A stretch of DNA of 64,000 bases from Saccopteryx bilineata. Its lineage: Eukaryota > Chordata > Mammalia > Chiroptera > Emballonuridae. The stretch covers positions 64,270,410 to 64,334,409 of the forward strand of contig NC_089495.1 of NCBI RefSeq assembly GCF_036850765.1, given 5' to 3'. Both the position numbers and the translations under genes were made by a program. The notes under the pieces were generated by a model that did no database searches, was not told where the DNA came from, and saw only the letters and a list, made by a program, of their open reading frames with translations. Shown here piece after piece: positions 36,095 through 47,964 of this stretch. The number at the start of each line of letters is the position of its first letter. Positions within the stretch are counted from its first letter, which is position 1.

Positions 36095-36252
36095 TCTTTT
36101 TAGATTTTATTTATTCATTCTTAGAGAGAGGCGGGGGACATGAAACATCAACTCTCATATATGCCTTGACCAGGCAAGCCCAGGGTTTGGAATGGCAACC
36201 CAGGGTTTGGAATGGTTAACACTTTACCTACTGTGCCATCACAGGTCAGGTC
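36095..36252 (-). mobile_element. tRNA-derived SINE, 'cctgacctgtgatgg' family
   Basis: The minus strand reads 'acctgacctgtgatggcaca' with a tail at 36095-36120. It contains a short internal duplication of 'cccagggtttggaatgg' at 36179-36214. Confidence 0.85.
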
Positions 36253-36254
36253 GT

Positions 36255-37460
36255 GACGTATTTTTTTAATAAATTTTATTTTTAAGAGGAATTTTAGGTT
36301 CACAAATATTGAGAAGAAGACAGAGATTTTTCATGTACAGTTTACCTTCACACATGCATAAATTCCCTCACTATCAATATCCCCCTTGTAGAGTTGTACA
36401 TTTATTAAAATTGATGAACCTACATTCTGTACACCATTATCAACCAAGGTTCATATTTTAACTCATGATTCACTCTTGTGTTGCATATTCTATGGGTTTA
36501 AATAGATTTATAATGACACTTATTCACCATTATAGTAATATCCACAGTAATTTTAACTGCTCTAAAATTCTTCTGTGTTCCATCTATTTACCCATGACTC
36601 TCCCCTACCCTCTGGCATTCACTAATCTTTTTACTGTCTTCATGGTTTTACCTTTACAGTTTTTTATAGTTGGAATCATAAAATGTAACCTTTTCAGATT
36701 GGCTTCTTTCACTTGGTAGTATGCATTTATTTTCCTTTGTCTTTTCATGTCTTGATAGATCATTTTATCTTTAGTGCTAAATAATATTATATTGCCTAGA
36801 TGTAGCATGATTTATTATTTTATTCACCTGCTGAAGAACATTTTGTCTCATTCCACATTTTGGCAATTATAAATTAAGCTTTTATAAACACACACTTTTA
36901 GGGTTTTTTTGTGTGTGCACATCATTTCTTAATTCCTTTGACTAAATACCAAGGAGCATATTGCTGGATTTTAAGGTAACATTATGTTTAGTTTTGTAAA
37001 AAACTGCAGAACTGTTTTCCAAAGTGACTGTATTCCTACCAGCATTAGGTATCATCAGTGCTCTAGATTTTGGGCATTATAATAGATGTGTCAGGGTATC
37101 TCAATGTTGTTTTAATATGTCACGAGATATAGAAATTAGAGCATGTGTCCATGTGCTTATTTGCCAGATGTATGTTACCTTTGATGTAGTTTTGTTAGAG
37201 TGTGGGTCTAGTTTTCAATTTGGTTGCTTTTTATCAAATGATTGAATTTGAATAGTTTTTTGTATATTTTGGATAACCATTTTTTATCAGACATGTTTTC
37301 ACAAATATTTTCTCCCAACCTATGGCTTCCATTATTTTATTATTTGCTTTACAATGTTTTCTTTTTGCAGAAAAGAAACTTAGCGAAGTTCAGTTTATCA
37401 ATTCTTTAATTGAAGGATTGTGGTTTTGGAGTTGTAGTTACCAACCCATTACAGTTAATC
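36255..37460 (-). mobile_element. Old LINE-1 3' part, antisense
   Basis: Plus-strand text such as 'tggaatcataaaatgtaacc', 'gaactgttttccaaagtgac' and 'ctttgactaaataccaagga' is the reverse of LINE-1 3' UTR and ORF2 C-terminus. Diverged, with no open frame. Confidence 0.75.
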
Positions 37461-37705
37461 CAAATCCACTTTCAAATAACCCTAGACAGCCCCAGAGGTA
37501 GTATGAATTTCTTATAATATCAGAGCAGTTCTAATTTTTCCTCCTTTGACTTTTTTCCAATTTTATTTATATTTATTTTCTCTAAAGTTTTCTATCTTTT
37601 AAATCATGTAGAATATTTCACATATTTCTAAAATAATATATTATTTTACCCCTACTTTTAGATTTATTAGCTTGATGGTAGAACATTTTAATTAATTTCT
37701 TATGG

Positions 37706-38075
37706 GTTAAATGTTTGTGTCCACTCAACATTTATATGTTGAAGCTTTAATTCTCAATGTGAATGTATTAAGAGATAGGAACCTTTGGGGAATAAGTAGG
37801 TTTACATGAAGTTAGGAGGGAGGGTGAAGCTCCATAGTAGTGTTAGTGTATTACAAAAAGGGGAAGTGGGACCAGAGATTGCTCCATGAACGTGCATGGA
37901 GAAAAGATTATATGACCACAGAGAAGAAAGATTTCCACAAGCCAGAAAGCAGGTTTCACCAAGAACAAGTCTTTCTACACTATGATCTCAACCTTTTCAA
38001 CCTCTTGGACTGTGAGTAATAAATGTCTGTTGTTTAAGTCATTCAATCCATAGTATTTTAATATAGTACTTCAAA
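37706..38075 (+). mobile_element. MaLR-type LTR (MST/MLT1-like)
   Basis: 'gggttaaatgtttgtgtcca', 'catttatatgttgaagcttt', and 'ggactgtgagtaataaatgt ... tgtttaagtcattcaatcca' follow the MST/MLT1 LTR consensus in order. A poly(A)-type signal 'aataaa' lies near 38021. No internal retroviral region is next to it, so it is a solo LTR. Confidence 0.85.
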
Positions 38076-38349
38076 CTATTTTATTTATATCATTTTATGT
38101 TTATACAAAATATCTGTTTTGTAATTTTATGCTATTTATACCTTTTTGTGATTTATCTTTCATATTTTTATTTTTCATTCTTTCAATATGCATTTATTAT
38201 AAAGACAGTTATATTGTCTGTAGGAATTGGCTTGCCTTTAAAAATATTATAAACTGTAAACAAAAAATGAGAATTGTGATTGATTTTGCTTTTAAAAATG
38301 CAGATGTTGAGTGGTTTACATAGAAGATTAGCAAATATCCAAATTAAAC

Positions 38350-38745
38350 TTATATATAAGTTCTGTCCATTTTTGGAATAAAACAAAATACAAATTTTAT
38401 TTCCACACCAATCCTATCTTCCAAATATGGTTCGAAATGGTTTGCTGAGCTGAATTAAGCCTTTCTGCAATCTCCAATGTTGTCAGAAAAGGATCTTGCT
38501 CCAACATGGTCTTAACAACATCGTCATCGATCAAAGATGGTCGCCCAGAACATGGCTTATCAGAAAGGTCGAAGTCATCTGTTTCAAATGTTTCAAACCA
38601 TCTTCTGCATGTCCTATCAGAAACTATACCTTCACCAAACACTTTCGATAAATTTCTACATGCTTCTGTAGCATTTCTTCCTTGTTGAAATTCGTAAAAA
38701 TACGGTGTCGTAAATGAACTTTATCAGTAGCCATGAGTACATTAT
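38350..38745 (-). pseudogene. mariner-family transposase remnant, internally deleted
   Basis: The minus-strand frame at 38397-38642 encodes VSDRTCRRWFETFETDDFDL, then DKPCSGRPSLIDDDVV, then a second helix-turn-helix-like stretch. This is the paired DNA-binding N-terminus of mariner transposases. The likely start codon is at 38734 (MATDKVHLRH); a one-base loss in the run at 38696-38700 shifts the frame between the start and the rest. The sequence breaks off after about 95 residues, then non-coding 3' text follows, so the catalytic D,D34D region is missing. I could not identify both terminal inverted repeats. Confidence 0.8.
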
Positions 38746-38759
38746 CTCTTCACACATAA

Positions 38760-40110
38760 GACTAAAATGAATCAACTTTGTTTTAGTTAATTTGCTACAT
38801 CAGTATGTATACATTAAGTGATAAAAATAGAAAATATAAAGAATGCATGAATTCTCAACAATGAATTCTGTGATGCTTTAAAATTTAGCAATGAGTTGAA
38901 AGAGAGCCATCAACATATGATATGAGAAGCCTGAGAGAGGGCTTCAAAAAGTTGGAGAGATTAAATGTGTGCTATTGGGAAACTAAGATAATAACAAAAA
39001 TATACCTATTAGATTTGGTAATATGAAAGCTGTTACCTTTAGCAAATAAATTATCAAGAATGTGATGAAAATTCAAACTAGAATAACTTGAAAGAGGTTG
39101 GTAATTATCATATAAGCAGTGATGATTGAAAACCACTCAGAAATTATTGTAAAACAAAGGAAAATAATGAAAGAAGTGGAATTAAGGTACATATTTTTAT
39201 CTTGAAGAATGGAGATATTTTGCTATGTTTATATGCTAATGGAATTATCCATTTTGAAAACAAAGACTGATGATACAGAAGGAACTGATCATAAATGGAG
39301 AATCAAGGTTTAGAGATAAGTAAAGAATACATGATACAGAAAGTAAGTGGGTAACATATAAAGAATAACATCTCTCATCTAACTGTAGAAAAGAGAGCAA
39401 ATATAAATCCGGGTGCAGAAGGGTTTACAGATATAGTGAGTGGAAACATGAAGGCTTTTCTCTTTGACAAATTGTAAGTAATTCAACATATAAATAGAAT
39501 TTTTCTGATGCAGAAGAAGAAAGAGCAAATATAGCAGAAGCAACAATCCAAGGTCCCATTAAACTACACAATTTCTTATGAATTGTAACTACAGACATAC
39601 ATTTGAATTGTAATAACAATTTTTTAAAAAAGAAATAACAATAATAGCTGAAACTTGGAAATAACTTAACGATACTTTATACTGTCATGTCAGGATATAA
39701 AAAATCAAGAAAACAAAAATGTCAAAAATAAAAATGAACATTCATGCCTAGTGGTTGCACGAACAATATTACTTATAATAGTGTTTGCAGTAATATAACT
39801 TTTACTCATAATGAATAGCATCTTGTTTTGCAAGCCTGAAATCCATTTCATTGTAGATTGTTAAGAAAACCATTTTTTTTTCATGCCTAGGTAAATACAG
39901 TAAAAGTAAATTCTAAGATAAGTAAGGTTCAGAAAATATCCATGTATTATTTTAAAATACATTTCTTAAAGTCTGTGAACCCTCTTTGAATAATAGATTA
40001 TGCAAAAATACACCATGTAGGCATTTTAAAATGGTATAAAAATATGGCTGAGAATTGAAACAGTTAAAATACAGATGGCTTGAATAGATGGGAAGCCATA
40101 CATTCTAAAC
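38760..40110. other. Unique sequence
   Basis: Nothing recognised apart from the neighbouring mariner and MIR elements. Confidence 0.5.
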
Positions 40111-40114
40111 GTAA

Positions 40115-40320
40115 ATGCAGCCCAGTGATTAATAACACAAGCTTTACAATCAAATACATCTCAATTCAAATAATGCAAATAGTCTCTGCTAGCTGTATCA
40201 CTTTGGGCTAAGTCTATAAACCTTCCTAGCTTTTAGTACTAATTAGTCAGGTGGGGATAACATCATTTTTCCTTCAGGCATTGGTAAAATTTAAATGACA
40301 AGTGTACATGTGAATGCTTA
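40115..40320 (+). mobile_element. MIR (ancient tRNA-derived CORE-SINE)
   Basis: 'cccagtgattaataacacaagctttacaatc', 'gctagctgtatcactttggg' and 'aggtggggataacatcattt' follow the MIR pattern in order. Diverged, as expected for a family predating placental radiation. Confidence 0.8.
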
Positions 40321-40504
40321 TCACACAACCTCTCACTGATCATGTGCTTAGGAAAAGCAGCTCACAGAGGTAGATAGCAGAAACAGAAGTACTATCAAAT
40401 TCTTGTAAATCTTTTTCTAAACAGATTTTTGATAGTATTTTGGCCACATAAATCCTGCAGCATGAGACCTAAGCTGTACAGGGTTTCATAAACATTGAAT
40501 AAAC

Positions 40505-40735
40505 TGGTTTGATCAAGGCTCACCAGTTTGAGCCCAAGTTGCTGGCTTGAGCAAAGAGTCACTCTGTCTGCTGTAGCCCCCTGGTCAAGGCACATATGAG
40601 AAAGTAATCAATGAACAACTAAAGTGCCGCAACAAAGAATTGATGCTTCTCTTCTCTTCTCTCTTTCTTTCTGTCTGTCTGTCTCTCTCTGTCTCTCTCT
40701 CTGTCTCTCTCTGTCCCTGTCACAAAAAGAAAGAA
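40505..40735 (+). mobile_element. tRNA-derived SINE, 'cctgaccaggc' family, 5'-truncated
   Basis: Begins inside the body ('aaggctcaccagtttgagcc') and continues through 'ggtcaaggcacatatgagaa' to a long (TCTCTG)n stretch and 'gtcacaaaaagaaagaaag'. The tRNA-like head is missing. Confidence 0.88.
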
Positions 40736-41390
40736 AGTGTAATAATAGTTTGGTGTACTATAAAAACTATACAATCATACATAAATACTAGTAATGATAT
40801 ATTATTATACTATACAATAATACACTAATACTAATATATTATGATATTTATATGATAACAAATCTGAAAAATATGTAGAAAATATAGAAATATAGAGGTA
40901 AATAAACATTGAATTCTAATTTAATACAAAAATACACAAATGTGATTTAAGAAGAAGAAGGAGACAAACTATAACAAAGAACAAAATATATGATATACAA
41001 GAAGGAATGATAAAATATCTATCTGACTTATGTGATCCACTATGTTTTCTTTTGGAAAAAGAATGCAAGGGGTGGGGGGAATTGGTTTACCATTGTTCAT
41101 ATGGTAAATACTACAATAATTAATAAATAATAATAATAAAGTAAACTGTGGTTTTTTGCTCACAACTGTAAACTTACTTTTGCCCTACCCATTTTAATCA
41201 TGTTCACATTTTTTCTAAAGGGGAACTTATGGGTGGGGGTTGGAGTGAGGGGGAAACAAGAAAGGAGAAGGAGGGATAAAGAGAGACTGAGAGATGAAGA
41301 CATAAAATTTCGATATATTTCTCTATTTGCAATTTACAAATATAGAGAATATTTAAAAGAGCTGCCTAGCCAGGGATTACCTTTCTTCTA
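40736..41390. other. AT-rich unique sequence
   Basis: Nothing recognised. Confidence 0.5.
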
Positions 41391-41391
41391 C

Positions 41392-41396
41392 TATTT

Positions 41397-41436
<40 letters not shown>

Positions 41437-41608
41437 TTTTTGTCCCAACAGTCAGTAAGAGAGAGGAGGAAAAAGGAAGCACTCATTTGTTGATCCATTC
41501 AGTTGAGGATTCATTAGTTGCTTCTGTGTATGCCCTGTCTGGGGACTGAACCCACAACCTTGTTGATTCGGGACAAAGTCTTTAATCAACTGAGCTAACC
41601 AGCAGGGC
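41392..41608 (-). mobile_element. Old tRNA-derived SINE with (TTTA)n tail
   Basis: The minus strand reads 'agccctgctggttagctcag' and a long AAAT-repeat tail, seen as (TTTA)n at 41392-41441 on the plus strand. Resembles the copy at 42965. Confidence 0.8.
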
Positions 41609-41609
41609 T

Positions 41610-42815
41610 AAGAATGGATAAGAATTTAACTCAGATCAAAAAGATTGGTTTTCTAGGCAAGTAATTTATAACTTGAGACTTAAAGTACATTAGAAAACAA
41701 GAAAAGAAATGAGAAACTTGGCAAAAATAAAAAGTTTTAAGTTATAGTTCAAAATGAAGCAAAGTAAAATACAGAAATTTTTGAGCAAAAGATGTAATTT
41801 GCTTCACCTTAATTCTAAGATAGATCACTTTCAAGTAAACAAATATAAGAAATGGAAACCTAGAAATGCCACTACATATGCCAGTTCAAATGGTAACACT
41901 TGAACTGTTGCTAGAATTAACAATAGTCCCTGGAATTAACAATAGTTATACATTTATAATAAATAAATAAATTAAATAAGTAAAATAAATTAATATAAAA
42001 GAATTAGATGATTTTTTTAATTTTAAAACATTTGATTGAGATGGTGAACAATGATTTTAGTTCAGAATAGGATACAAATATTTTCAAGTTTGATGGAAGA
42101 GAAAAACAAGGTGAAGAAAAGGGTGGATTTGTGAGTACAGCCTTATTTTGCATAAACTTGTCTAAATAATATTGGACAAGAGGTAGGCTTTCAGACTATT
42201 ATTTGAATAAACTCACAAAAATACTAGAAACTATATAAAAATTAGTGTTCATCACACAAATGGAAGAAAGAGAATTAAAGTGGAATTATTTAATGCATTC
42301 AAATTTTATTTTCTCATAGCTAAGAGACAATAGATAATGCAAAATAAAACAGAATTACATAAATTAGATAGAGGACAATGGAGTGACATAAGATCAACAA
42401 ATAGTAGAATTTAAAGAAGGTAAATATAACAAATGAGTGCCTTCAGAGTTGATAATAAGGTAGGGTTTTACTTACATTACCAACTCATCTGCTCTTTTGA
42501 ATTTTAAAATGAACAGCAACTATTACTTAGAAAAACAATGTATAAAGAAGAAAATTAGTTTGATGAAGTATGAATATATATCCTGAAAGGTGAAAAAGAG
42601 GAAGCAATATACTTTAGGAAGGAGTAATAGACAAGGTTTTATGGAAGATGTGGTATTGTAATTGTGCCTCAAGAAACACCTTGAGAGGTAATGGAGCAAT
42701 TACTTAAATAGTAGAAGAAACACATGCACACTGGAATTTGTGAAAGACCTGATAAACATTAACAACCAAGCTTAAGTTGCAGTGAACTTTGATTTATTTT
42801 TTAAATTATTATTAT
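41610..42815. other. AT-rich unique sequence
   Basis: Nothing recognised. Confidence 0.5.
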
Positions 42816-42819
42816 TATT

Positions 42820-42960
42820 TTTTTGAGAGAGTGAGAGAGAATGGCAGGAGCATCAAGCAACATCAAACTGCTACTGTATGTGCCCTGGCCAGAGAATCAA
42901 ACTGGCAGCCATTGCATTCCATAACAATTATCCAACCAACTGAGTTATCCATTCAGGGCT
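42820..42960 (-). mobile_element. Old tRNA-derived SINE
   Basis: The minus strand reads 'agccctgaatggataactca'. The tail is at 42795-42830 on the plus strand. Immediately followed by a second SINE in the same orientation. Confidence 0.75.
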
Positions 42961-42962
42961 TA

Positions 42963-43155
42963 ATTTTTATTGATTTTTAGAGAGAGAGGAAGGGAGGGAG
43001 TAGTGAAGAAATAAGGGAAGAATTTATTTCTTGTTCCACTCAGGCGTATATTCATTGGTTGCTTACTCAGTGTGCCTTAACTGGGGATCAAACCCACAAC
43101 CTTGTCATTTTGGGATGACACTCTTAACCAACTGAGCAAGCCAATCAGGGCCAGG
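42963..43155 (-). mobile_element. Old tRNA-derived SINE
   Basis: The minus strand reads 'ggccctgattggcttgctca', B-box-like 'ggtttgatccc', and ends at 'taaaaatcaataaaaatt'. Same family as the copy at 41392. Confidence 0.8.
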
Positions 43156-43479
43156 GCCTTTTTTCTAACCCGGTGATTTTTCCTAGGTAAACAGCAACAT
43201 AGAAAAACAAATGTAAAATAGGATCCAGAATAAAATCATGGAAGTGTCTTTAAGTCTAGAACAAGGAAACTGTTTATATCCACATGTTAAGATATACATA
43301 TCAGTCTTAACCATCTTTCTTTTTCTCAAGAGAACTCAGCCAAACTCTGAAGTAAATTCCAATTATTTCATTTAAATATACATATTTTTTATTATTTATG
43401 TAGTGCTTACTACTTATCAGTTACTGTTTTAATTATGCTAGGATAAGAAAGCAATTAAAAAGGCATTCATCCTGTATTC

Positions 43480-43812
43480 TTTTTTGTTTTGCTTTGTTTT
43501 GTTTGTGATAAAGATAGAGAGAGATAGAGAGAGGGACAATTAGGGACAGACAGACAGGAACTGAGAGAAATGAGAAGCATCAATTCTCTGTTGTGGCACC
43601 TTAGTTCTTCACTGAATGCTTTCTTATATGTGCCTTGACGGGTCTACAGCAGACTGAGTAACCCCTTGCCAGTGACCTTGGGCTCAAGCTGGTGAGCTTT
43701 GTTCATACTAGATGAGCCCGCACGCAACCCAGCAACCTTGAGGTTTTGAATCTGGGTCCTCCACGTTTTGGTTCGATGGTCTATCCACTGTGCCACCACC
43801 TGGTCAGCCTCA
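43480..43812 (-). mobile_element. tRNA-derived SINE, 'cctgaccaggtggtgg' family
   Basis: The minus strand reads 'aggctgaccaggtggtggca' through the 'gagc/caagct' body, ending in 'cacaaacaaaacaaagc'-like A-rich sequence. Some modules are missing compared with the copy at 20340. Confidence 0.9.
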
Positions 43813-44076
43813 TGCTGTATTCTTAGTTTGTATACTCAGTTAATCTATTTCCTGATTAATTTAGTTTACCCAGAATTATAATGATAATAGTGACAATAAC
43901 TGTAGTGTACTTTATTTACTAACTCTACTATAATTACATACAAAAGATTTTAAATAAAATTTTTTGAATATATATTAAAAGTAAATGTATCACAAATAAA
44001 TTGAACCCACATAGTCATTTACCTTAATGCCAATTTAGAAAAAAGACTGTTACACTCTGTAAGCTATCTTACATTT
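43813..44076. other. Unique sequence
   Basis: Nothing recognised. Confidence 0.5.
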
Positions 44077-44091
44077 AGAAATATGTAATGT

Positions 44092-44492
44092 GGCCCTGGC
44101 CGGTTGGCTCAGTGGTGGAGCATTGGCCCGGCGTGCAGAGGTCCCGGGTTCGATTCCCGGCCAGGGCACACAGGAGAGGCGCCCATCTGCTTCTCCATCC
44201 CTCCCCCTCTCCTTCCTCTCTGCCTCTCTCTTCCCCTCCCGCAGCTGAGGCTTCATTGGAGCGAGGATGGCCCGGGCGCTGGGGATTGCTCCTTGGCCAC
44301 TGCCCCAGGCGCTAGAGTGGCTCTGGTCGCAACGGAGCGACACCCCGGAGAGGCAGAGCATTGCCCCCTGGTGGGCAGAGCGTCGACCCCTGGTGGGCGT
44401 GCCAGGTGGATCCCGGTCCGGCGCATGCGGGAGTCTGTCTGACTGTCTCTCCCCGTTTCCAGCTTCAGAAAAATACAAAAAAAAAAAAAAAA
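44092..44492 (+). mobile_element. Rhin-1-like tRNA SINE, young, two-unit form
   Basis: Full-length and little diverged: head 'ggccctggccggttggctca', perfect B box 'ggttcgattcc', two 22-bp units near 44353-44396 and an A tail. A perfect 15-bp target-site duplication agaaatatgtaatgt lies at 44077-44091 and 44493-44507, so this is probably one of the youngest insertions here. Confidence 0.97.
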
Positions 44493-44507
44493 AGAAATAT
44501 GTAATGT

Positions 44508-45204
44508 TAGAATTGATAAGAAAAAGTGATTCAAGGTAAACTCTGGCTTTACTCTTATCAGGAAATAAAAATATTTTGAAAATTTATATTTTTAAAAATA
44601 TTTATTTATATGTAGTTTTATAATTAAAAAGGCAACCAAGATAGTGCTATTACAAATTATTATTTTTTCATGAATATTTTAGTTTAATTTTTAATGAACA
44701 AAGATCTATTAATGTTGAGAAAACCTAATCTAAAATAATACATTAACTTTTACTGTGACACTATTTCATCTATTCCTTTGTAATGATAAGAATGTATCAA
44801 CTTATTAAATATTGTTCTTTACCTATGGGAAAACCCATGACTAATTTAATATTTCAGCAATAACATAGTTCACTAGAAAATGTCAGAAACTCTGCATAAT
44901 TAAATAAGGAATATAAAAAGATTTAGTGCTTTATCAAAACCAGCTTTTGTGTATGTAATATTTCTAAATTTATGAAAATTAAATAGCATTATTCAACATT
45001 TTGGCAAGTGGATGAATAAATAGCCTTTGGGCATGTTTTAATTTAACCTTCTATATTGTATTTTATTTCTATTAATTTTTCTACACTTTATTGAAAAAAG
45101 GGACATTTTGGCAGCAGTATGAACTACTTGCAAAAGTAACATTTAAACATTTTTGTGTTTTGAATGCAATTATAAATATATTTTTTTCCACTAATCAATT
45201 TAAC
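44508..45204. other. AT-rich unique sequence
   Basis: Nothing recognised. Confidence 0.5.
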
Positions 45205-45420
45205 AGAACATGGTTTTCTTTTTTAATTTATTTTATTGTGGAGACATTGGTTATTAAAAACATATATGTTTTAGGTGTACAATTCTATAATATATGATCT
45301 GTACAGTGTATTGTTGATGGAAGGAAACTTGACTTGGCAAAGGAAACAACACTCAATACAGGTATTACAGAGCTGTACACCAGAACATGGTACTAATACA
45401 TAGAAATCGTGGTATATCAA
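45205..45420 (-). mobile_element. LINE-1 3' UTR fragment, antisense
   Basis: 'ttattgtggagacattggtt' and 'aggtgtacaattctataata' are the reverse of a LINE-1 3' end, as at 57140-57200. Confidence 0.65.
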
Positions 45421-45490
45421 GTTTATATTTTAGATAAATTTAAAGAAGTGTTCTTTTAAATAGGCTTTGTGCTGGTTTGAAAAGTATAAA

Positions 45491-45855
45491 TGGCCCTGGC
45501 CAGTTGGCTCAGTGGTCAAGTGTCAGCTGGCATGTGAATGTCCCAGGTTCAATTCCAGTCAGGGTACACAGGAGAAGCGACCATCTGCTCCCCCCTTGCC
45601 ACCCCTCTCCCTCTCCCCTCCTCTCCTGAAGCCGTGGCTGGAATGATTTGAGCAAAGTGGGCCCCTGGTACTGAAAATGGCTTCATGGCCTCACTTCAAG
45701 TGCTAAAAATAGCTCAGTTGCCAAGCAACAAAACAGTGGCCCAGATAGGCAGAGCATAGACTGGTAGAGGGCTTCCGGAGATACCCATTGGGGCTCATGC
45801 AGGAGTCCATCTTTGCCTTCCTGAGTCTCAATTAAAAATAAAGGAAAGAAAAGCA
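45491..45855 (+). mobile_element. Rhin-1-like tRNA SINE, older form
   Basis: Head 'ggccctggccagttggctca', B-box-like 'ggttcaattcc', C/T-rich middle, and tail 'aattaaaaataaaggaaag'. Resembles the old copy at 5493 in its right half ('agttgccaagcaacaaaaca'). Confidence 0.9.
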
Positions 45856-46012
45856 TGAATGAGAATATTACAGCATGGTATTTAATACATATACTCTTAG
45901 TAATTACTGAGCAATATGTACAATATAAGCAAGTATTATCAATTGCTTTATTAAGAAAGACATTATGCATTCCCTGGATAAATGAACTATGATTATAATG
46001 TTACTTAAAATA

Positions 46013-46195
46013 TAGTGGTGGCGCAGTGGATAAAATGTCGACCTGGAAATGCTGAGGTCGCCGGTTCGAAACCCTGGGCTTGCCTGGTCAAGGCACATAT
46101 GGGAGTTGATGCTTCCAGCTCCTCCCCCCTTCTCTCTCTCTCTCTCTCTCTGTCCTCTCTAAAAAGGAATAAATAAAAAATTTAAAAAAAGACAT
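46013..46195 (+). mobile_element. tRNA-derived SINE, 'cctgacctgtggtgg' family
   Basis: 'gtggtggcgcagtggataaa', perfect B box 'ggttcgaaacc', 'ggcacatatgggagttgatg', (TC)n and an A-rich tail. The first ten bases of the head are missing or diverged. Confidence 0.92.
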
Positions 46196-46380
46196 TTAAA
46201 ATATAGTTAAATAAAATAATAATGTATATCTTTTAAACATTTAAATAGTTGATCATGTCATTTACTATTCTCTCATTTTAAATCAGTTTTCATTTGTGAT
46301 CTTTGTCTTGCATTTGAATAGTATTGTAGGTGTTTCAAAATTTAATTTAAAATACTTAAAGTTATAACATATTTAGAATT

Positions 46381-46940
46381 GTGGCCCTGGATGGTTAGCT
46401 CAGTGTATTAACAGCATAGTCTCAAAACAATAAGGTTGCAGGTTCTATCCCTGCTTAGTCACTCACAGGAAGCAATCAATAAATGCACGATTTAGTGCAG
46501 GGGTCTCAAACTCAACTCAGCATGTGGGCCACAGAGCAAGATCACAGCCTTTCGGTGGGCCGCACTAGGTCTACAAATGGCAACTCTTACTCAACACTTT
46601 TCTCGCTGCAGTTGAAAACAAACAAAAAAAAATCAGTACAACAAGCACAATCGTACATGCAGTTTACTCAGTGTCACAAAATGACCAGAAACTGTAGTTC
46701 GCATCACAACTGCTGTTAACTAAGCTAATATCTAGCTAGGATGCTAAAGAAATGAAAAATACAAGTAGGCCCCTAGGCTTACTTAATTTTATCCAAAATA
46801 TTTTGAACTTTGTGGATTAGTCTGCGGGCCGCACAAAATTGTTCGGCGGGCCGCGAGTTTGAGACCCCTGATTTAGTGGAACCACAATGCATGCTTCTAT
46901 CCCCCCTCACCTCTCTGCCTCAAACAAACAGAAAAATAAG
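46381..46940 (+). mobile_element. Old VES-like tRNA SINE split by a hAT
   Basis: Left part 46381-46497 has the head 'ggccctggatggttagctca' and a B-box-like 'ggttctatccc'. Right part 46879-46940 runs 'gaaccacaatgcatgcttct' to 'aaacaaacagaaaaataag'. The hAT at 46498-46870 sits between. Confidence 0.8.
46498..46870. mobile_element. Non-autonomous hAT transposon (373 bp), family 2
   Basis: Terminal inverted repeats caggggtctcaaactc / gagtttgagacccctg. A perfect 8-bp target-site duplication atttagtg flanks it at 46490-46497 and 46871-46878. Subterminal 'gtgggcc' and 'gggccgc' motifs recur at both ends. No coding capacity. Confidence 0.97.
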
Positions 46941-47088
46941 CCTTGATCAGGTAGCTGGGTTGGTTGGAGCTTCGGAGCACAGTGCGGAGGTTGTTGGTTC
47001 AGTTCCCCCTTCAAGGCATTTACAGGAGCAGCTTGATATTCTTGTCTTTCTCCCTGCCTTTCTCTCTCTCTCTCTCAAAAAAAAGTTT
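46941..47088 (+). mobile_element. Old VES-like tRNA SINE
   Basis: 'ccttgatcaggtagctgggt', 'ttgttggttcagttcccccttc', a (TC)n run and an A tail. Resembles the element at 63867. It abuts the tail of the previous SINE. Confidence 0.75.
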
Positions 47089-47535
47089 CTATTTCTTGGG
47101 TTTTTTTGTTTGTTTGTTTTTTGTTCTTTTGGGGTTTTGGGGTTTTTTTGTTTGTTTTGTTAATTTAGATCTAGTAAAGTAGCCAAAGAAACTGGAGAGG
47201 TTGTGAGCTTTTATTTGATTTTATTAACTAGTACTGGAGTTCAGAAAGATTTAGAAAAAAAACAAACTAACCTAATATTTTGATCAAAAGGAAAGAGAGA
47301 AAATGTCCCTGTTGTTAACATTACCCCTCCTTCTGTATAGAACATCCTGTCACCTGCCCGTTAACTAAACTTTTCTGAATATCAATAGCATTCACTCTCT
47401 TATTAATTAGATTCAGTAAAAGCTATGTATTGGCATAAATTTTAGAACATGAGACATGTATTTGTTTCCTAGCTCTTTCAAATATTTCACTTACTCTCAG
47501 AAACCAGCTCCCTCAATATTTTCAATAAAATGAGT
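47089..47535. other. Unique sequence with a T/G-rich patch
   Basis: 47095-47165 is T- and G-rich low complexity. Nothing else recognised. Confidence 0.5.
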
Positions 47536-47964
47536 AGGTTTTTGTCAGCCATCACTTCTAGATACCACAGAATTACTGAGAAATCAACAACAGAAAGATA
47601 GCTGGAAAATCTCCAAGCACTTAGCAATTAAACAACACACTTCTCAATAACACACAGTTCCAAATAAGAAGGATCAAGAGAAATTTTAAAATGCTTTTAC
47701 CTAAATTAAAATGAGCATTAAAAGCATATATTAGGAAAGATGAAGATTCTAAAACCAATAATCTAAGTTTTCAATTATGAAGATTAGAAAAAGCGGAGCA
47801 AATTAATCTATAATAAAAAAATTTAGTAAACTGGAAATACAGGTAATGTCCATTACTTTATAAGGATATCTACAAAATACCTACAGCTATGTTCATATGA
47901 TGAAAACCCAGATTTTCTACTAAAATATAAAGCAAGAATGTCTCCCACTTCACTATGCCTTTTC

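Noticed and set aside
41392..41441. Tandem repeat that might be a CRISPR-like or regulatory array
   Set aside because: It is a (TTTA)n tail of a SINE on the minus strand, with no spacers.
46810..47163. 117-residue plus-strand frame
   Set aside because: It runs across the end of a hAT element, two SINEs and a T/G-rich patch; no domain.
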